A stretch of 34,781 bases of DNA from Alphaproteobacteria bacterium (GCA_009926845.1 RFOF01000005.1:1-34781), one strand, 5' to 3'. Numbered from the stretch's first letter, positions 1-8,260 are shown. Numbers and translations are program-made. The notes: generated by a model not told the origin, from the sequence alone.

Positions 1-250
1 CCCCATCCACTTTTGAAAGTTCTTCTGGCGAAGCGTGGAGCACTTTGCCGAAGCTGCCGAACGCAGCGATAAGCGATTTTGCCAGCGGCTTCACATCACC
101 CATGGGCTTGGCGGGAAAAAGTATCATCTCCAGCAGTTCATAATCCGCGAGCGCAGCAGAGCCAGCGGTCAAAAAACGCTCGCGCAGCCGCGCCCTATGA
201 CCCACATGGTGCGGTTTTTTGGATTTTTCTGCTGTTAGAACGTCTGTCAT
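1..250 (-). CDS. radC: RadC/UPF0758 family protein, N-terminal part (runs off window)
   Basis: The minus strand read from ATG at 250 stays open to the window edge and gives 83 residues beginning MTDVLTAEKSKKPHHVGHRA. The stretch RARLRERF, then DYELLEMILF, then DVKPLAKSLIAAFGSF is the typical helical N-terminal domain of RadC proteins (HxGHRxRLRERF...DYELLE). The JAB metalloprotease domain that should follow lies outside the window. RadC was once named a DNA repair protein, but its cellular role is uncertain. No clear ribosome binding site is visible before the ATG. The two plus-strand reading frames over this stretch are shadows of it. Confidence 0.85.
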   Translation of the reverse strand, partial: MTDVLTAEKSKKPHHVGHRARLRERFLTAGSAALADYELLEMILFPAKPMGDVKPLAKSLIAAFGSFGKVLHASPEELSKVDG

Positions 251-303
251 GGGCAATAATCTGCCATATTTCCCATGAACTTACCAGAAAAGATGCGTGT
301 CTG

Positions 304-885
304 TTAATCCCGCACTACCGCTGTTCCGGCGGCGTAGTCATGAATGCCGCGTTTTTTGCGGTTGAAGGCGACCATGAGCGGGTTGATGAGGTAAACCGCA
401 ATGGATAATACTACCCCACCCATAAGCATCGCATTCGAAAAAGGGGAATGCATTATTGAAAAAAGAATCAAGGCAATAACAATTGAGTGTAAATAATATT
501 TTGTCGCAACACGAATAAGAGATTGAACAATCCCAACCCTTTTACCTTCGCGCCCAATCACCTTTATACCCAGAATTTTTTTTCCTACGGTGGCTTGCAA
601 TGAAGAAGAAATCATCAACAGCTCATATATAGCCAGTATCACAGTGCAAATATTGCGCAATGGTACTTTATATAGCTTGAGAAAATCAGGCAAATCCATG
701 CTGACATAATCCAACTGTATTTTGGCTCCCAATAGATTCATGGAAAGCAAAAGGAATACAGGTCCATAGAAAATAATGCAGATAATAAGGGCATCAATTG
801 CACATGCGAGTAAACGCACCCAGAAACCTGCAAACTCCCATGTGGGAAGTGGTGTGGGTTTGGGCGGTTGCGGCTCTACACTCAT
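304..885 (-). CDS. RDD family membrane protein
   Basis: This 193-residue protein begins with a short proline-rich cytoplasmic tail and then FAGFWVRLLACAIDALIICI, which carries the R and D spacing of the RDD family in its first membrane helix. A second helix lies near residues 75-95. The conserved stretch ATVGKKILGIKVIGREGKRVG follows, then two more helices near 135-180, and the end GIHDYAAGTAVV is also typical. RDD proteins are small inner-membrane proteins of mostly unknown function, some linked to ion transport. The gene starts three bases after the stop of the upstream hydrolase, and its GAGGG ribosome site lies at the end of that gene, so the two are very likely cotranscribed. Confidence 0.85.
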   Translation of the reverse strand: MSVEPQPPKPTPLPTWEFAGFWVRLLACAIDALIICIIFYGPVFLLLSMNLLGAKIQLDYVSMDLPDFLKLYKVPLRNICTVILAIYELLMISSSLQATVGKKILGIKVIGREGKRVGIVQSLIRVATKYYLHSIVIALILFSIMHSPFSNAMLMGGVVLSIAVYLINPLMVAFNRKKRGIHDYAAGTAVVRD

Positions 886-888
886 CGC

Positions 889-1575
889 TTAATCCCTCGG
901 CAGTTGCCTGCGCTTGCGATCGGGGCGGACTTTGCGTTTAAGCTGGAACTCTTGCAGGCGGCGCGCGACATAATCATTGACCACATCGCCCATTTCGGCT
1001 TCTAGCCCACGATAATAATGGTCCGCGCCGTTGATGACCTGATAATCCACCTGATGGCCGAGCTTGGCGGCCAGTTTGCTCACGATGTCTTCTTGCACCA
1101 CATCATCCTTGCTGCCTTGGGTGATGATGCCCTGCGCAGGACATGGCGACAGGAACGAGAAATCATACAGGTTAGCAGGCGGAGAAATAGCGGCAAAACC
1201 CTCGATTTCTGGACGGCGCATGAGCAGCTGCATCGCAATCCACGCACCGAACGAAAAGCCAGCAACCCAGCAGGTAGGCGCATCAGGATTCTGCGTCTGC
1301 AGCCAGTCGAGCGCGGTGGCCGCGTCGGTCAGCTCGCCGATACCTTCATCATACTTGCCCTGCGATTTGCCGACGCCACGGAAATTAAAGCGCAGCACCG
1401 AAAAACCATTCTGCACAAAAATGTGATAGAGGCGATAAACGATTTTGTTGTTCATCGTGCCGCCATAGAGCGGGTGTGGGTGCAGCACCATCACCACCGG
1501 CGCGCCCTGCTGCTGACTTTGGTGATAACGGCCTTCGATGCGGCCTTCAGAGCCATTTATGATGATTTCAGGCAT
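889..1575 (-). CDS. alpha/beta hydrolase
   Basis: A 228-residue cytoplasmic alpha/beta hydrolase. The oxyanion segment HPHPLYGGTM is at residues 32-41, the strand FNFRGVGKSQG follows, and the nucleophile elbow GFSFG puts the catalytic serine at 108. An aspartate in SKDD (157 or 158) and the histidine in ADHYY (186) complete the triad. This pattern fits the small hydrolases close to the dienelactone hydrolase group that are common in alphaproteobacteria; the substrate cannot be read from sequence. The C-terminus is basic (KRKVRPDRKRRQ). It is the first gene of a two-gene unit with the RDD protein. The ribosome site before the ATG is weak. Confidence 0.85.
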   Translation of the reverse strand: MPEIIINGSEGRIEGRYHQSQQQGAPVVMVLHPHPLYGGTMNNKIVYRLYHIFVQNGFSVLRFNFRGVGKSQGKYDEGIGELTDAATALDWLQTQNPDAPTCWVAGFSFGAWIAMQLLMRRPEIEGFAAISPPANLYDFSFLSPCPAQGIITQGSKDDVVQEDIVSKLAAKLGHQVDYQVINGADHYYRGLEAEMGDVVNDYVARRLQEFQLKRKVRPDRKRRQLPRD

Positions 1576-1597
1576 CTTGGACTTTCATTATAAATAA

Positions 1598-1690
1598 TAT
1601 CGTGGTAATCGTGGTGGCGTGGCAATCGTGATTCGTGTTTAGAAAATAACACGTTAACCACGGCTACCACGAATCACGTAACCACGATAA
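1598..1690. repeat. imperfect inverted repeat rich in CGTGGTAA/TTACCACG
   Basis: The spacer between the divergent hydrolase and cysE genes holds repeated CGTGGTA and CGTGATTCGTG units on the left (about 1598-1637) and their complements on the right (about 1652-1690). The outer ends TATCGTGGT and ACCACGATA match exactly; the interior pairs only in blocks. It could form a cruciform or RNA hairpin, or be a remnant of a small palindromic element. The two genes' promoters must lie in or next to it. Confidence 0.6.
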
Positions 1691-1721
1691 AGAAACATCC
1701 TTATAGTAAATTAGTGCCTCC

Positions 1722-2426
1722 ATGTTCAAGACAATTGTGAATGATATTGATTCCATCTTCGCCCGCGACCCCGCAGCACACTCGCGGCTGGAAGTGTTTT
1801 TATGCTATCCGGGCATCCACGCCATGCTGTTTCACCGCGCCGCAAACTGGCTCTGGCGCAAGGGTTGGCGCGTGTGTGGGCGCTTTGTTTCCTCCACTGG
1901 CCGCTTTTTCACCGGCATCGAAATTCACCCCGGCGCCACCATCGGCAAGCGCTTCTTTATCGACCATGGCATGGGCGTGGTCATTGGCGAAACGGCCAAA
2001 ATTGGCGATGATGTGACGATTTATCACGACGTCACCCTCGGCGGCACCTCGCTTTCCAAGGGAATCCGCCACCCGCAAATTGGCAACAACGTCATTATCG
2101 GCGCGGGCGCGCAGCTCCTTGGCCCTATTTCCGTGGGCGACAATGCGCGCGTGGGCAGCAACGCGGTGGTGGTCAAAGATGTGCCAGCGGATGTGAGCGT
2201 GGTCGGCATCCCTGCCCGCCCGGTCAACGAAGACCCACCAGCTACCAAGCAAGACCACGCCATCTTCACCGCCTATGGAACGCCATGCGACGAAAATGTT
2301 GACCCCGTGCTGCACATGCTCGAGCAAATGCATGGCGAAATCAAAACCCTGCAAACCCGCATCGGCGAACTGGAATCTGAAAATTCGGAACTGGCGGGCA
2401 CTGCCAAAAATTGGGAAAGCAAATGA
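1722..2426 (+). CDS. cysE: serine O-acetyltransferase
   Basis: This enzyme transfers acetyl from acetyl-CoA to L-serine, making O-acetylserine for cysteine synthesis. The 234-residue protein has a shortened helical N-terminal domain (EpsC-like, shorter than the enterobacterial CysE), then left-handed beta-helix hexapeptide repeats from about residue 66 to 165. The active-site stretches [12 protein letters not shown] (Asp81, His82) and [10 protein letters not shown] (His102) are both present, as is the GIPARPV closure. The C-terminus carries an acidic coiled coil near residues 195-228. No good ribosome site precedes the ATG. An IscR-like Fe-S regulator lies downstream, which fits sulfur and cysteine supply for cluster assembly, but a repeat separates the two. 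Confidence 0.93.
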   Translation: MFKTIVNDIDSIFARDPAAHSRLEVFLCYPGIHAMLFHRAANWLWRKGWRVCGRFVSSTGRFFTGIEIHPGATIGKRFFIDHGMGVVIGETAKIGDDVTIYHDVTLGGTSLSKGIRHPQIGNNVIIGAGAQLLGPISVGDNARVGSNAVVVKDVPADVSVVGIPARPVNEDPPATKQDHAIFTAYGTPCDENVDPVLHMLEQMHGEIKTLQTRIGELESENSELAGTAKNWESK

Positions 2427-2439
2427 GGAATTTTCTTAT

Positions 2440-2504
2440 TGTCATTCCTGCGAAAGCAGGAATCCTAAATTGCCTACAAGATCCCTGCTTTCGCAGGGAT
2501 GACA
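2440..2504. repeat. palindromic intergenic repeat, TTGTCATTCC type
   Basis: The unit starts TTGTCATTCCTGCGAAAGCA and ends with the complementary GCAGGGATGACAA. It contains two small hairpins (CCTGCGAAAGCAGG and CCCTGCTTTCGCAGGG) inside the outer inverted ends. Related copies lie at 2925-3007, 13753-13839 and 24561-24641. It ends 13 bases before the regulator's ATG, so the AAGGG that may serve as ribosome site sits at the repeat edge. Confidence 0.85.
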
Positions 2505-2517
2505 AGGGTGTTGGGTT

Positions 2518-2961
2518 ATGATTCTCGGAACCAAAGCACGATATGCCGTGATGGCGATGGTGGATCTGGCGGGGCGCGACAGCGCAGCGCCGGTGACGCT
2601 AGCTGGGCTCGCCGATTCGCAGGAAATCACCCTGCCCTATCTAGAGCAGATTTTTTCTAAACTGAAACAGGCGGGGCTTGTGACTTCCGTGCGCGGGCCA
2701 GGTGGCGGCTATGTTTTGGCTAATTCCTCTGATAAAATCACCATCGCGCAGATTGTCGAAGCAGTGGAAGAATCCATCCAGATGACCCGCTGCGCCAAGG
2801 AATCTGGTGGTTGCATGTCCAGCAAAGCCAAATGCCTCACCCATGATTTATGGGACGGGCTTGGAAAACAGATCCATGACTATCTCAGCGGGATAACGCT
2901 CGCGGATGTGCGGGGGCAAAAAAATGTCATGCCAGCGAAGGCTGGCATCCACGCCTGCTAA
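2518..2961 (+). CDS. Rrf2 family regulator, IscR-like
   Basis: An Rrf2-type DNA-binding protein of 147 residues. The winged helix-turn-helix is near residues 1-70, with the family wing SVRGPGGGYVLA at 57-68. Three cysteines (92, 99, 106) and the following histidine in CLTHD (109) match the [2Fe-2S] ligand set of IscR, with CX6CX6C spacing, so it likely senses Fe-S status and regulates cluster assembly or iron genes. RirA is an alternative name in this class. The last eleven or so residues (VMPAKAGIHAC) are encoded by an inserted palindromic repeat and are not part of the family. No suf or isc genes are visible nearby; cysE is upstream. Confidence 0.85.
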   Translation: MILGTKARYAVMAMVDLAGRDSAAPVTLAGLADSQEITLPYLEQIFSKLKQAGLVTSVRGPGGGYVLANSSDKITIAQIVEAVEESIQMTRCAKESGGCMSSKAKCLTHDLWDGLGKQIHDYLSGITLADVRGQKNVMPAKAGIHAC

Positions 2962-3007
2962 AATACGGACTGTAAAAACGTGGATACCGGCCTACGCCGG
3001 TATGACA
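2925..3007. repeat. palindromic intergenic repeat inside the regulator's 3' end
   Basis: This copy opens TGTCATGCCAGCGAAGGCTG, contains a second hairpin ATACCGGCCTACGCCGGTAT, and closes with TATGACA. It supplies the last codons and the stop of the Rrf2 gene, and its right end touches the stop codon of the isocitrate dehydrogenase gene at 3008. The two convergent genes therefore share it as their whole spacer, and it may act as a two-way hairpin. Confidence 0.85.
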
Positions 3008-4243
3008 CTATATTTTCTTCGCAATTCTACTTGCCACTTCGGCGATGAAGCCCTCGGTGGTAAGCCCCCCAGGGCCGCTGAGGTCGCGGGTGCCTTTGCC
3101 GCCCGCCATGGCTTCTGACATAGAAGCATACATATTCGCAGTGAACGCTTTGATTTTCGCCTCATCCGCGCCGCCAGCCAGCGTTGCCGAGTGGTCTATG
3201 GCGCCGCGCAGCGCAAACACCATGCCGATGGGGTTTACGGACGTTTCTTTGCCCGCTTTCATCGCGTGATATTGATCGGAAATGGTGCCGTGCGAAGCTT
3301 CAAATTCCATGATCTTGCTGCCGTCGGGCTTGACGCCCGTCAGCGCGGAGGAAATAAAGCCCGGTGATTTATAGATTTGTGCCTGTAGGTCAGTGAAAAT
3401 GTCGCCATCATAATTATGCGCAACCATCGAGAAGCCGCCCTCGCGCCATGCGGCCATTTTCATCACGCCGTCATCGGTGAGCAAATGGCGCAGATCGCCG
3501 CCTGTCTTGGCCAGCAGGCCTTTATCGGCGAATTGTTGTTTGTAGTTTGCATCGAACACATCTTTCATGATGCGCCAGAAATCTTCCTGCCATTTGAACA
3601 CGGTTTTTTTGGTAGTGACATACGGCGTCACACCCGCTTCCAGCGAGCGTTTGAAGAAATGGTGGGCGAGCTGTTCTACGTTATCCAGCGGGTTATGATA
3701 GGTCACAACGGCGTTGAGCTTGTCGCTCAGTTTGCGTTCATCCACGATGGTTTCCTTGCCGGATGCGTCGGTGTGAATGGTTTTGACATTGCCCGCGCCG
3801 AGCATTTTTGCGCCCGCGCCATATTCCCCGCCCACGGCATGGCGGCAGAAAAGCACAGGTTTGGCATAGCCCATTTGCGACTCAAGGCCGGGGATGACGA
3901 TGGTGTCGCGGTCAATGGAAAAACCGTTCCACGCCATGCGCATTTTGCCGTTGGGGCTGCCCAGCGGCTTTTTCAGCCCCATTTCTTTCATCTGGTCAGC
4001 GGTTGGCGTGATGGTCGGCTCTTTAAAAATAGCGCCCACAGCCGTTCCCGCAGCGATCGCGTCGGCCAGAATCTTATCATCCGTTTCGTCGCGCTTGGCG
4101 CACGACAGGTCAAAAAACTGCCAGTTTTTAGTGTCTAGATAAGGCTCGATCCACTGGGCCAGCACCAGTTTCATCACTTCGCGGGTCATTTCTTCGCCCG
4201 AGATATAAACCATGGCGGGAGCAGTTATTTTATTTGTCGTCAT
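3008..4243 (-). CDS. icd: NADP-type isocitrate dehydrogenase (type II, divergent)
   Basis: This 411-residue TCA-cycle enzyme would convert isocitrate to 2-oxoglutarate and CO2, making NAD(P)H. It follows the type II (eukaryote-like) layout: ISGEEMTREV near the start, the isocitrate-binding SPNGKMRMAWNG, the basic ETSVNPIGMVFALRG segment and EFEASHGTISDQYH near the C-terminus. Metal-ligand aspartates are expected in HNYDGDIFTDLQAQ, where most homologues have a shorter DxxxSD context, so the protein is clearly diverged. A GAGG ribosome site lies seven bases before the ATG. A cofactor preference cannot be read with confidence. The large plus-strand frame across it is antisense shadow. Confidence 0.85.
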   Translation of the reverse strand: MTTNKITAPAMVYISGEEMTREVMKLVLAQWIEPYLDTKNWQFFDLSCAKRDETDDKILADAIAAGTAVGAIFKEPTITPTADQMKEMGLKKPLGSPNGKMRMAWNGFSIDRDTIVIPGLESQMGYAKPVLFCRHAVGGEYGAGAKMLGAGNVKTIHTDASGKETIVDERKLSDKLNAVVTYHNPLDNVEQLAHHFFKRSLEAGVTPYVTTKKTVFKWQEDFWRIMKDVFDANYKQQFADKGLLAKTGGDLRHLLTDDGVMKMAAWREGGFSMVAHNYDGDIFTDLQAQIYKSPGFISSALTGVKPDGSKIMEFEASHGTISDQYHAMKAGKETSVNPIGMVFALRGAIDHSATLAGGADEAKIKAFTANMYASMSEAMAGGKGTRDLSGPGGLTTEGFIAEVASRIAKKI

Positions 4244-4401
4244 GTAAATGCCTCATTTTAGAAGTGAAAAATCATTATCCGCCGCCATCTTGCTCGAAAA
4301 ACCTTAATTTTTCTCTAATGATTTTGCTGATTTACTTGCGCTTGTGTATTCATAAGAATATTTTTTGACATAGAAACACCTCCAACAACTGATTGATCCG
4401 C

Positions 4402-4429
4402 TTGACTTTTGGCCATTTGGCGGCATAGT
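4402..4429 (+). promoter_or_regulatory. likely sigma-70 promoter of valS
   Basis: TTGACT at 4402-4407 and CATAGT at 4424-4429 are separated by 16 bases and lie about 30 bases before the valS ATG. The rest of the 214-base spacer between icd and valS shows no gene. Confidence 0.4.
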
Positions 4430-4457
4430 TGGCGGCTTGTAAAATCAAGAGAATCCA

Positions 4458-7256
4458 ATGAAAACCCTACCCAAATCCTACGAACATAAAGAACGCGAAG
4501 CCCACTGGCAGAAACACTGGGTGGAGAGCGGCACCTACAACTTCAAGAACGACCAGCCGCGCGAACAGACCTTCGTCATCGACACCCCGCCGCCCACCGT
4601 TTCGGGCATTCTCCATATGGGCCACATCTTCAGCTACACGCAGGCGGACTTCATCGCCCGCTACCAACGCATGAGCGGCAAAGACGTTTTCTACCCCATG
4701 GGATTCGACGATAACGGCCTGCCGACCGAGCGCCTCGTGGAAAAAACTTTGGGCATCAAGGGGAGCAACATGCCCCGCGCCGAGTTCATCGAGAAGTGTA
4801 AAATCGTCGTCAAAGAGGCCGAGGACGAGTTCAGGCGCTTGTTTAAAAGCGCTGCCTTAAGTGTTGATTGGAATCAAGAATATCAGACAATTAATGATGA
4901 CGTCTGCACCCTCTCGCAAGCCTCGTTCATCGACCTGATGAAAAAGGGCGAAGCCTATCGCGACTTCCGCCCAACCTATTGGGACTGGGTGGACCAGACC
5001 GCCATCGCGCAGGCGGAAATCGAGAATAAAGAAATGCCCGGCGTGATGAACGAGATCGAGTTCACACTGGAAGATGGCTCGCCATTAGTGATTATGACGA
5101 CCCGCCCTGAATTGCTCGGCGCGTGTGTGGCCGTGATGTATCACCCGGAGGATGCGAACGCCGCGAAATACAAAGGCAAAACTGCCACCACCCCGCTATT
5201 TGGCGTGAAAGTGCCGATGATAGCAGACGAAGCGGTGGAACGCGAGAAAGGCACCGGCATCGTTATGTGCTGCACCTTTGGTGATGACACGGATAAAGAG
5301 TGGGCAAGACAGTACAAACTAAAGATACGCCCAATTTTACAAAAAGATGGGAAATGCAGAGTTTTTTATGTTCCGCATCCCTCCTCTGATGAAATCATCG
5401 GCATACAGTTCATTTTAGATATAGGTGATGAATACCTACCTAAAGCCGCATCTGGGATGACCATGACCCTGAGTGATACAGAAATCAATGCGGAAAACTG
5501 TATTAGTGTGGAACGCGCTATAACAGCTTTTCAGGCTATAGAAGGCCTCAAACCCAAACAGGCCAACGCAAAAATCATCGAGCTGCTGCAAGCTGAAGGC
5601 AAGCTGCTGAAACAAACGCCGATGACGCACACCGTCAAATGCGCCGAGCGCTCCGGCACGCCGATTGAAATCATCCCCACCCATCAATGGTTCATCCGCA
5701 TCGTCGACAAAAAAGAAGCGCTGCTGGCCAAGGGCGAGCAGTGCAACTGGAACCCGGAATATATGCGCATCCGCCTGAATCAGTGGATCGAAGGGCTGAA
5801 AGAAGACTGGTGCATTTCGCGCCAGCGTTTCTTCGGCATCCCCTTCCCTGTATGGTATTCCAAACGCGCGGGCGAAGAAGGCAAAGTACTTTTTGCAGAT
5901 TTTGACCAGTTACCGATTGACCCGCAAATAGGCCTGCCTAAAGGCTACAGCCGCGAAGAAGTCACCGCCGATATGGATGTGATGGACACATGGGCAACTT
6001 CGTCCATCAGCCCGCAGCTTTCGGCCAAAGGCATCTGCAAGGATTTTGCCATCGACAAAACGCGCTACCAAAAACTCTTCCCCGCCGACCTGCGCCCGCA
6101 AGCGCACGAGATCATCCGCACCTGGGCGTTCTACACGATTGTCAAAGCGCACCTGCACGAGAACACGATTCCGTGGAAAAACCTGATGATCTCCGGCTGG
6201 TGCTTGGCTGCTGACAAAACCAAAATGAGCAAGTCCAAGGGCAACGTGGTCACCCCCGTGGCACTGATTGAAGAAAAAGGCACCGACGCGGTGCGCTATT
6301 GGGCGTCCACCTCGCGCCTTGGCGCCGACACCGCATTCTCAGAAGACCTGCTCAAAATTGGCCGAAAATTGGTCAATAAAATATGGAATGCGAGCCAATT
6401 TGCCGCAATTAACCTGAATAAAATCGCGGGCACGCCAACCACCGCTAGCGCCGATGTGAAATCAGGGAAAATAACCGAAGCGCTTGACCTCTGGATTCTC
6501 TCGCGCCTGCAAAAAACGGTAGCCAAAGCCACCGAGCAGTTTGAAGCGCTGGAATATTGCGATGCACGCGTGGCGATTGAGGATTTCTTCTGGAATGATT
6601 TCTGCGACAACTATCTGGAACTCGTCAAAACCCGCGCCTATGACGATGCATCCGCTGGTCAACAATCGGCGCTCTACGCGCTGTATCACTGCTTGGATGC
6701 GATTTTGCGCCTGTTTGCGCCGTTCGTTCCGCACATCACCGAAGAACTCTACAGCCATATTTTTGATGAGAAATATGCCGCTTCCGGTTCGCTCCATGCC
6801 CGCGGCCAGTGGCCCCGCACCGTGGATTATCCGGTCAATGATGAAGCTGAACTTTCCGGCATGGCAGCGGTCGATGTGCTGAACATCATCCGCAAAGCAA
6901 AGTCTGAAGCGGGCGTGTCGATTAAATTCCCTGTGCTCAAAGTGGAAGTGTTGGTGAAAAGTGCGGATGTTTCATGGGCGCATCTGGCGCGTGTTCTAGA
7001 CGATGTGAAATCCGCAGGAACAGCAGACACAATCATCGAAGGTGCGGGCGAAACTTACGTTTCCGACAAAGGCTGGTTCGCTGTGAACGTCACACTTGCA
7101 AAAGTCGAAGAGCAACGCCGCAACCCCGACCAAAAAGAAAACGAAAAGCTGGACGGCAAAAACATTGTGCATGGGCCGGGCAGCCCTGACCTCAGCAAGC
7201 ATGTGGTCAAAGTGCAGGTAAATAGCCTGCCGGATTCACTGCAACGTCAAAAATAG
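4458..7256 (+). CDS. valS: valyl-tRNA synthetase, archaeal/Rickettsia-like type
   Basis: Class I synthetase charging tRNA-Val, 932 residues. The ATP-site motif HMGH is at residues 53-56 within TPPPTVSGILHMGHIF, and KMSKS is at 589-593. The GFDDNGLPTERLVEK and DVMDTWATSS stretches match, from memory, the Rickettsia ValS, which is of archaeal rather than usual bacterial type. The editing domain (about 180-410) holds roughly 50 extra residues around 300-362 that I do not recall from the Rickettsia enzyme; this stretch is AT-richer than its surroundings. The anticodon-binding domain follows, and the usual bacterial C-terminal coiled coil is absent. An AAGAGA ribosome site precedes the ATG. The next gene starts seven bases after the stop. 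Confidence 0.95.
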   Translation: MKTLPKSYEHKEREAHWQKHWVESGTYNFKNDQPREQTFVIDTPPPTVSGILHMGHIFSYTQADFIARYQRMSGKDVFYPMGFDDNGLPTERLVEKTLGIKGSNMPRAEFIEKCKIVVKEAEDEFRRLFKSAALSVDWNQEYQTINDDVCTLSQASFIDLMKKGEAYRDFRPTYWDWVDQTAIAQAEIENKEMPGVMNEIEFTLEDGSPLVIMTTRPELLGACVAVMYHPEDANAAKYKGKTATTPLFGVKVPMIADEAVEREKGTGIVMCCTFGDDTDKEWARQYKLKIRPILQKDGKCRVFYVPHPSSDEIIGIQFILDIGDEYLPKAASGMTMTLSDTEINAENCISVERAITAFQAIEGLKPKQANAKIIELLQAEGKLLKQTPMTHTVKCAERSGTPIEIIPTHQWFIRIVDKKEALLAKGEQCNWNPEYMRIRLNQWIEGLKEDWCISRQRFFGIPFPVWYSKRAGEEGKVLFADFDQLPIDPQIGLPKGYSREEVTADMDVMDTWATSSISPQLSAKGICKDFAIDKTRYQKLFPADLRPQAHEIIRTWAFYTIVKAHLHENTIPWKNLMISGWCLAADKTKMSKSKGNVVTPVALIEEKGTDAVRYWASTSRLGADTAFSEDLLKIGRKLVNKIWNASQFAAINLNKIAGTPTTASADVKSGKITEALDLWILSRLQKTVAKATEQFEALEYCDARVAIEDFFWNDFCDNYLELVKTRAYDDASAGQQSALYALYHCLDAILRLFAPFVPHITEELYSHIFDEKYAASGSLHARGQWPRTVDYPVNDEAELSGMAAVDVLNIIRKAKSEAGVSIKFPVLKVEVLVKSADVSWAHLARVLDDVKSAGTADTIIEGAGETYVSDKGWFAVNVTLAKVEEQRRNPDQKENEKLDGKNIVHGPGSPDLSKHVVKVQVNSLPDSLQRQK

Positions 7257-7263
7257 GGCGAAT

Positions 7264-7566
7264 ATGGGTGCGGATGATAGCGATTTCATGCAAAATTTAC
7301 CGCATTACCGTATGAAATATAACGCGGAAAAGAAAATCCACGTGTATTTTGTGCCCGCTCACGACACTGCAAAAAACGAAAAAATGTATTTTTATGTCGT
7401 TGCCAGCGAGATGCTGCACGACGAGACTATGCGTTGCCTGAAACACGGCGATATCCCTTATTTTGCCGTGGTGGTGGAAAAGGGCTATGGCCAACCTGAT
7501 GCCACCGTGAAAGATAAAATCAAAGCCTATTATGGTTTTGATCACGATGCGTGCGAAAGCGCCTAA
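7264..7566 (+). CDS. small protein of unknown function (YGFDHDA family)
   Basis: A 100-residue protein with a central beta-like stretch KMYFYVVASE, then PYFAVVVEKGYG, and the end KIKAYYGFDHDACESA. I do not recognise a named family. It resembles the protein at 25604-25960 in this window: both share a K-x-YV start, a hydrophobic IV/VV-E-x-G-x-G/E-P segment and the ending IKA-x-x-x-x-YGF(D/N)HDA. It starts seven bases after valS with AGGG as ribosome site, so it is probably cotranscribed. Its stop lies two bases from the stop of the convergent lysozyme gene. Confidence 0.7.
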   Translation: MGADDSDFMQNLPHYRMKYNAEKKIHVYFVPAHDTAKNEKMYFYVVASEMLHDETMRCLKHGDIPYFAVVVEKGYGQPDATVKDKIKAYYGFDHDACESA

Positions 7567-7568
7567 AT

Positions 7569-8003
7569 CTACTGTTGAAACATCATCATTTCCGCCATGC
7601 GCCTACGCGAAAGCCCTGCCAGTTTTTTTCCACCTGCTTTATCCCAGCGCAGAAATTCCTTCGCGGCGCCTGCATAATCGCCTGCATTTAATTTTCGAAG
7701 CAGCGTGGAGCGGGCAAGCGCCCCCGCGCCGAGATTGAACACAAAACTCACCAGCGCATCAAATTGCCCCTGCGATAAATCACAGCCCGCCAAGCGGCAA
7801 ACCGCCCTCTCCGCCTCACCCACATCCTGCAAAAGCAATGCTCCGGCTTTTTGAGAAGATACCCCATTGGGGTATATCTCCCCATCTGCCAACACATGCC
7901 CATAACCAATCGTGCCTTTTCCAGCCGGGCATATATATGCCCGCGCCGAAAACCCCTCAAACTCTTTGATGAGAGTGAGCCCCCGCTCCGAAATCAGCAT
8001 CAT
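7569..8003 (-). CDS. phage-type lysozyme (GH24 endolysin)
   Basis: A muramidase of 144 residues that would cut the glycan strands of peptidoglycan. The N-terminus LIKEFEGFSARAYICPAGKG followed by TIGYGH is the GH24 active-site region, with the catalytic glutamate at 14 or 16 and the threonine at 31. The position usually filled by aspartate is inside ICPAG, as in several R21-like endolysins. There is no signal peptide, so export would need a holin or lysis. The start codons (ATGATG at 8003 and 8000) overlap the stop of the membrane/coiled-coil gene, indicating coupled translation. It is the last gene of the GTA-like run. Confidence 0.9.
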   Translation of the reverse strand: MMLISERGLTLIKEFEGFSARAYICPAGKGTIGYGHVLADGEIYPNGVSSQKAGALLLQDVGEAERAVCRLAGCDLSQGQFDALVSFVFNLGAGALARSTLLRKLNAGDYAGAAKEFLRWDKAGGKKLAGLSRRRMAEMMMFQQ

Positions 8004-8260
8004 TTCCGAATCAATTTATCGGTCAGGTGGTCGAGCTGCTGGCGCACGGTGAGCAGGTTCTGCTTCATGAAATCTAGCCGCTCCTCCAGCCGTGCAAATT
8101 TTTCATTCACCTGACTGGTCTCCACCGTCAGGCTTTCGAGCTGATTCACGCGCGCATCCAGCTGCGTTGCCCAGATGATGGCACCCAGAATTTGCAAGGC
8201 GAGCATGATGATGACCGCCATCGGAATGCGCTTATCAAAGCGCCAATGTTCCTGCCTCAT
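8000..8260 (-). CDS. small membrane/coiled-coil protein beside lysozyme
   Basis: I place the start at MRQEHWRFDKRIP (8260), where ATGA overlaps the DUF2793 stop, rather than four codons upstream. The protein has 86 residues: one hydrophobic helix near residues 14-32 (MAVIIMLALQILGAIIWA) and a heptad-rich coiled coil to the end. Small proteins of this form occur beside lysozymes in alphaproteobacterial prophage and GTA clusters. A holin, spanin-like or anchoring role is possible, but only the topology supports it. Confidence 0.75.
   Translation of the reverse strand: MRQEHWRFDKRIPMAVIIMLALQILGAIIWATQLDARVNQLESLTVETSQVNEKFARLEERLDFMKQNLLTVRQQLDHLTDKLIRK

Noticed and set aside
35-408. Two plus-strand reading frames near the left edge
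   Set aside because: They run antisense to the clearly recognisable RadC N-terminus and to the end of the RDD gene, and their proteins show no family features.
1018-1593. Plus-strand frame of 191 residues opposite the hydrolase
   Set aside because: Antisense to a well-supported alpha/beta hydrolase with a full catalytic triad; codon pattern is that of a shadow.
2440-2504. TTGTCA at repeat edges as a Pho half-site
   Set aside because: There is no second half-site eleven bases away; TTGTCA here is simply the end of the palindromic repeat.
2440-3007. CRISPR array made of the repeated palindromes
   Set aside because: Only isolated copies of different length, no regular spacers, and each copy is itself a double hairpin between genes.
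3416-4138. Plus-strand frame of 240 residues opposite isocitrate dehydrogenase
   Set aside because: Antisense shadow of the dehydrogenase; no ribosome site and no recognisable domain.
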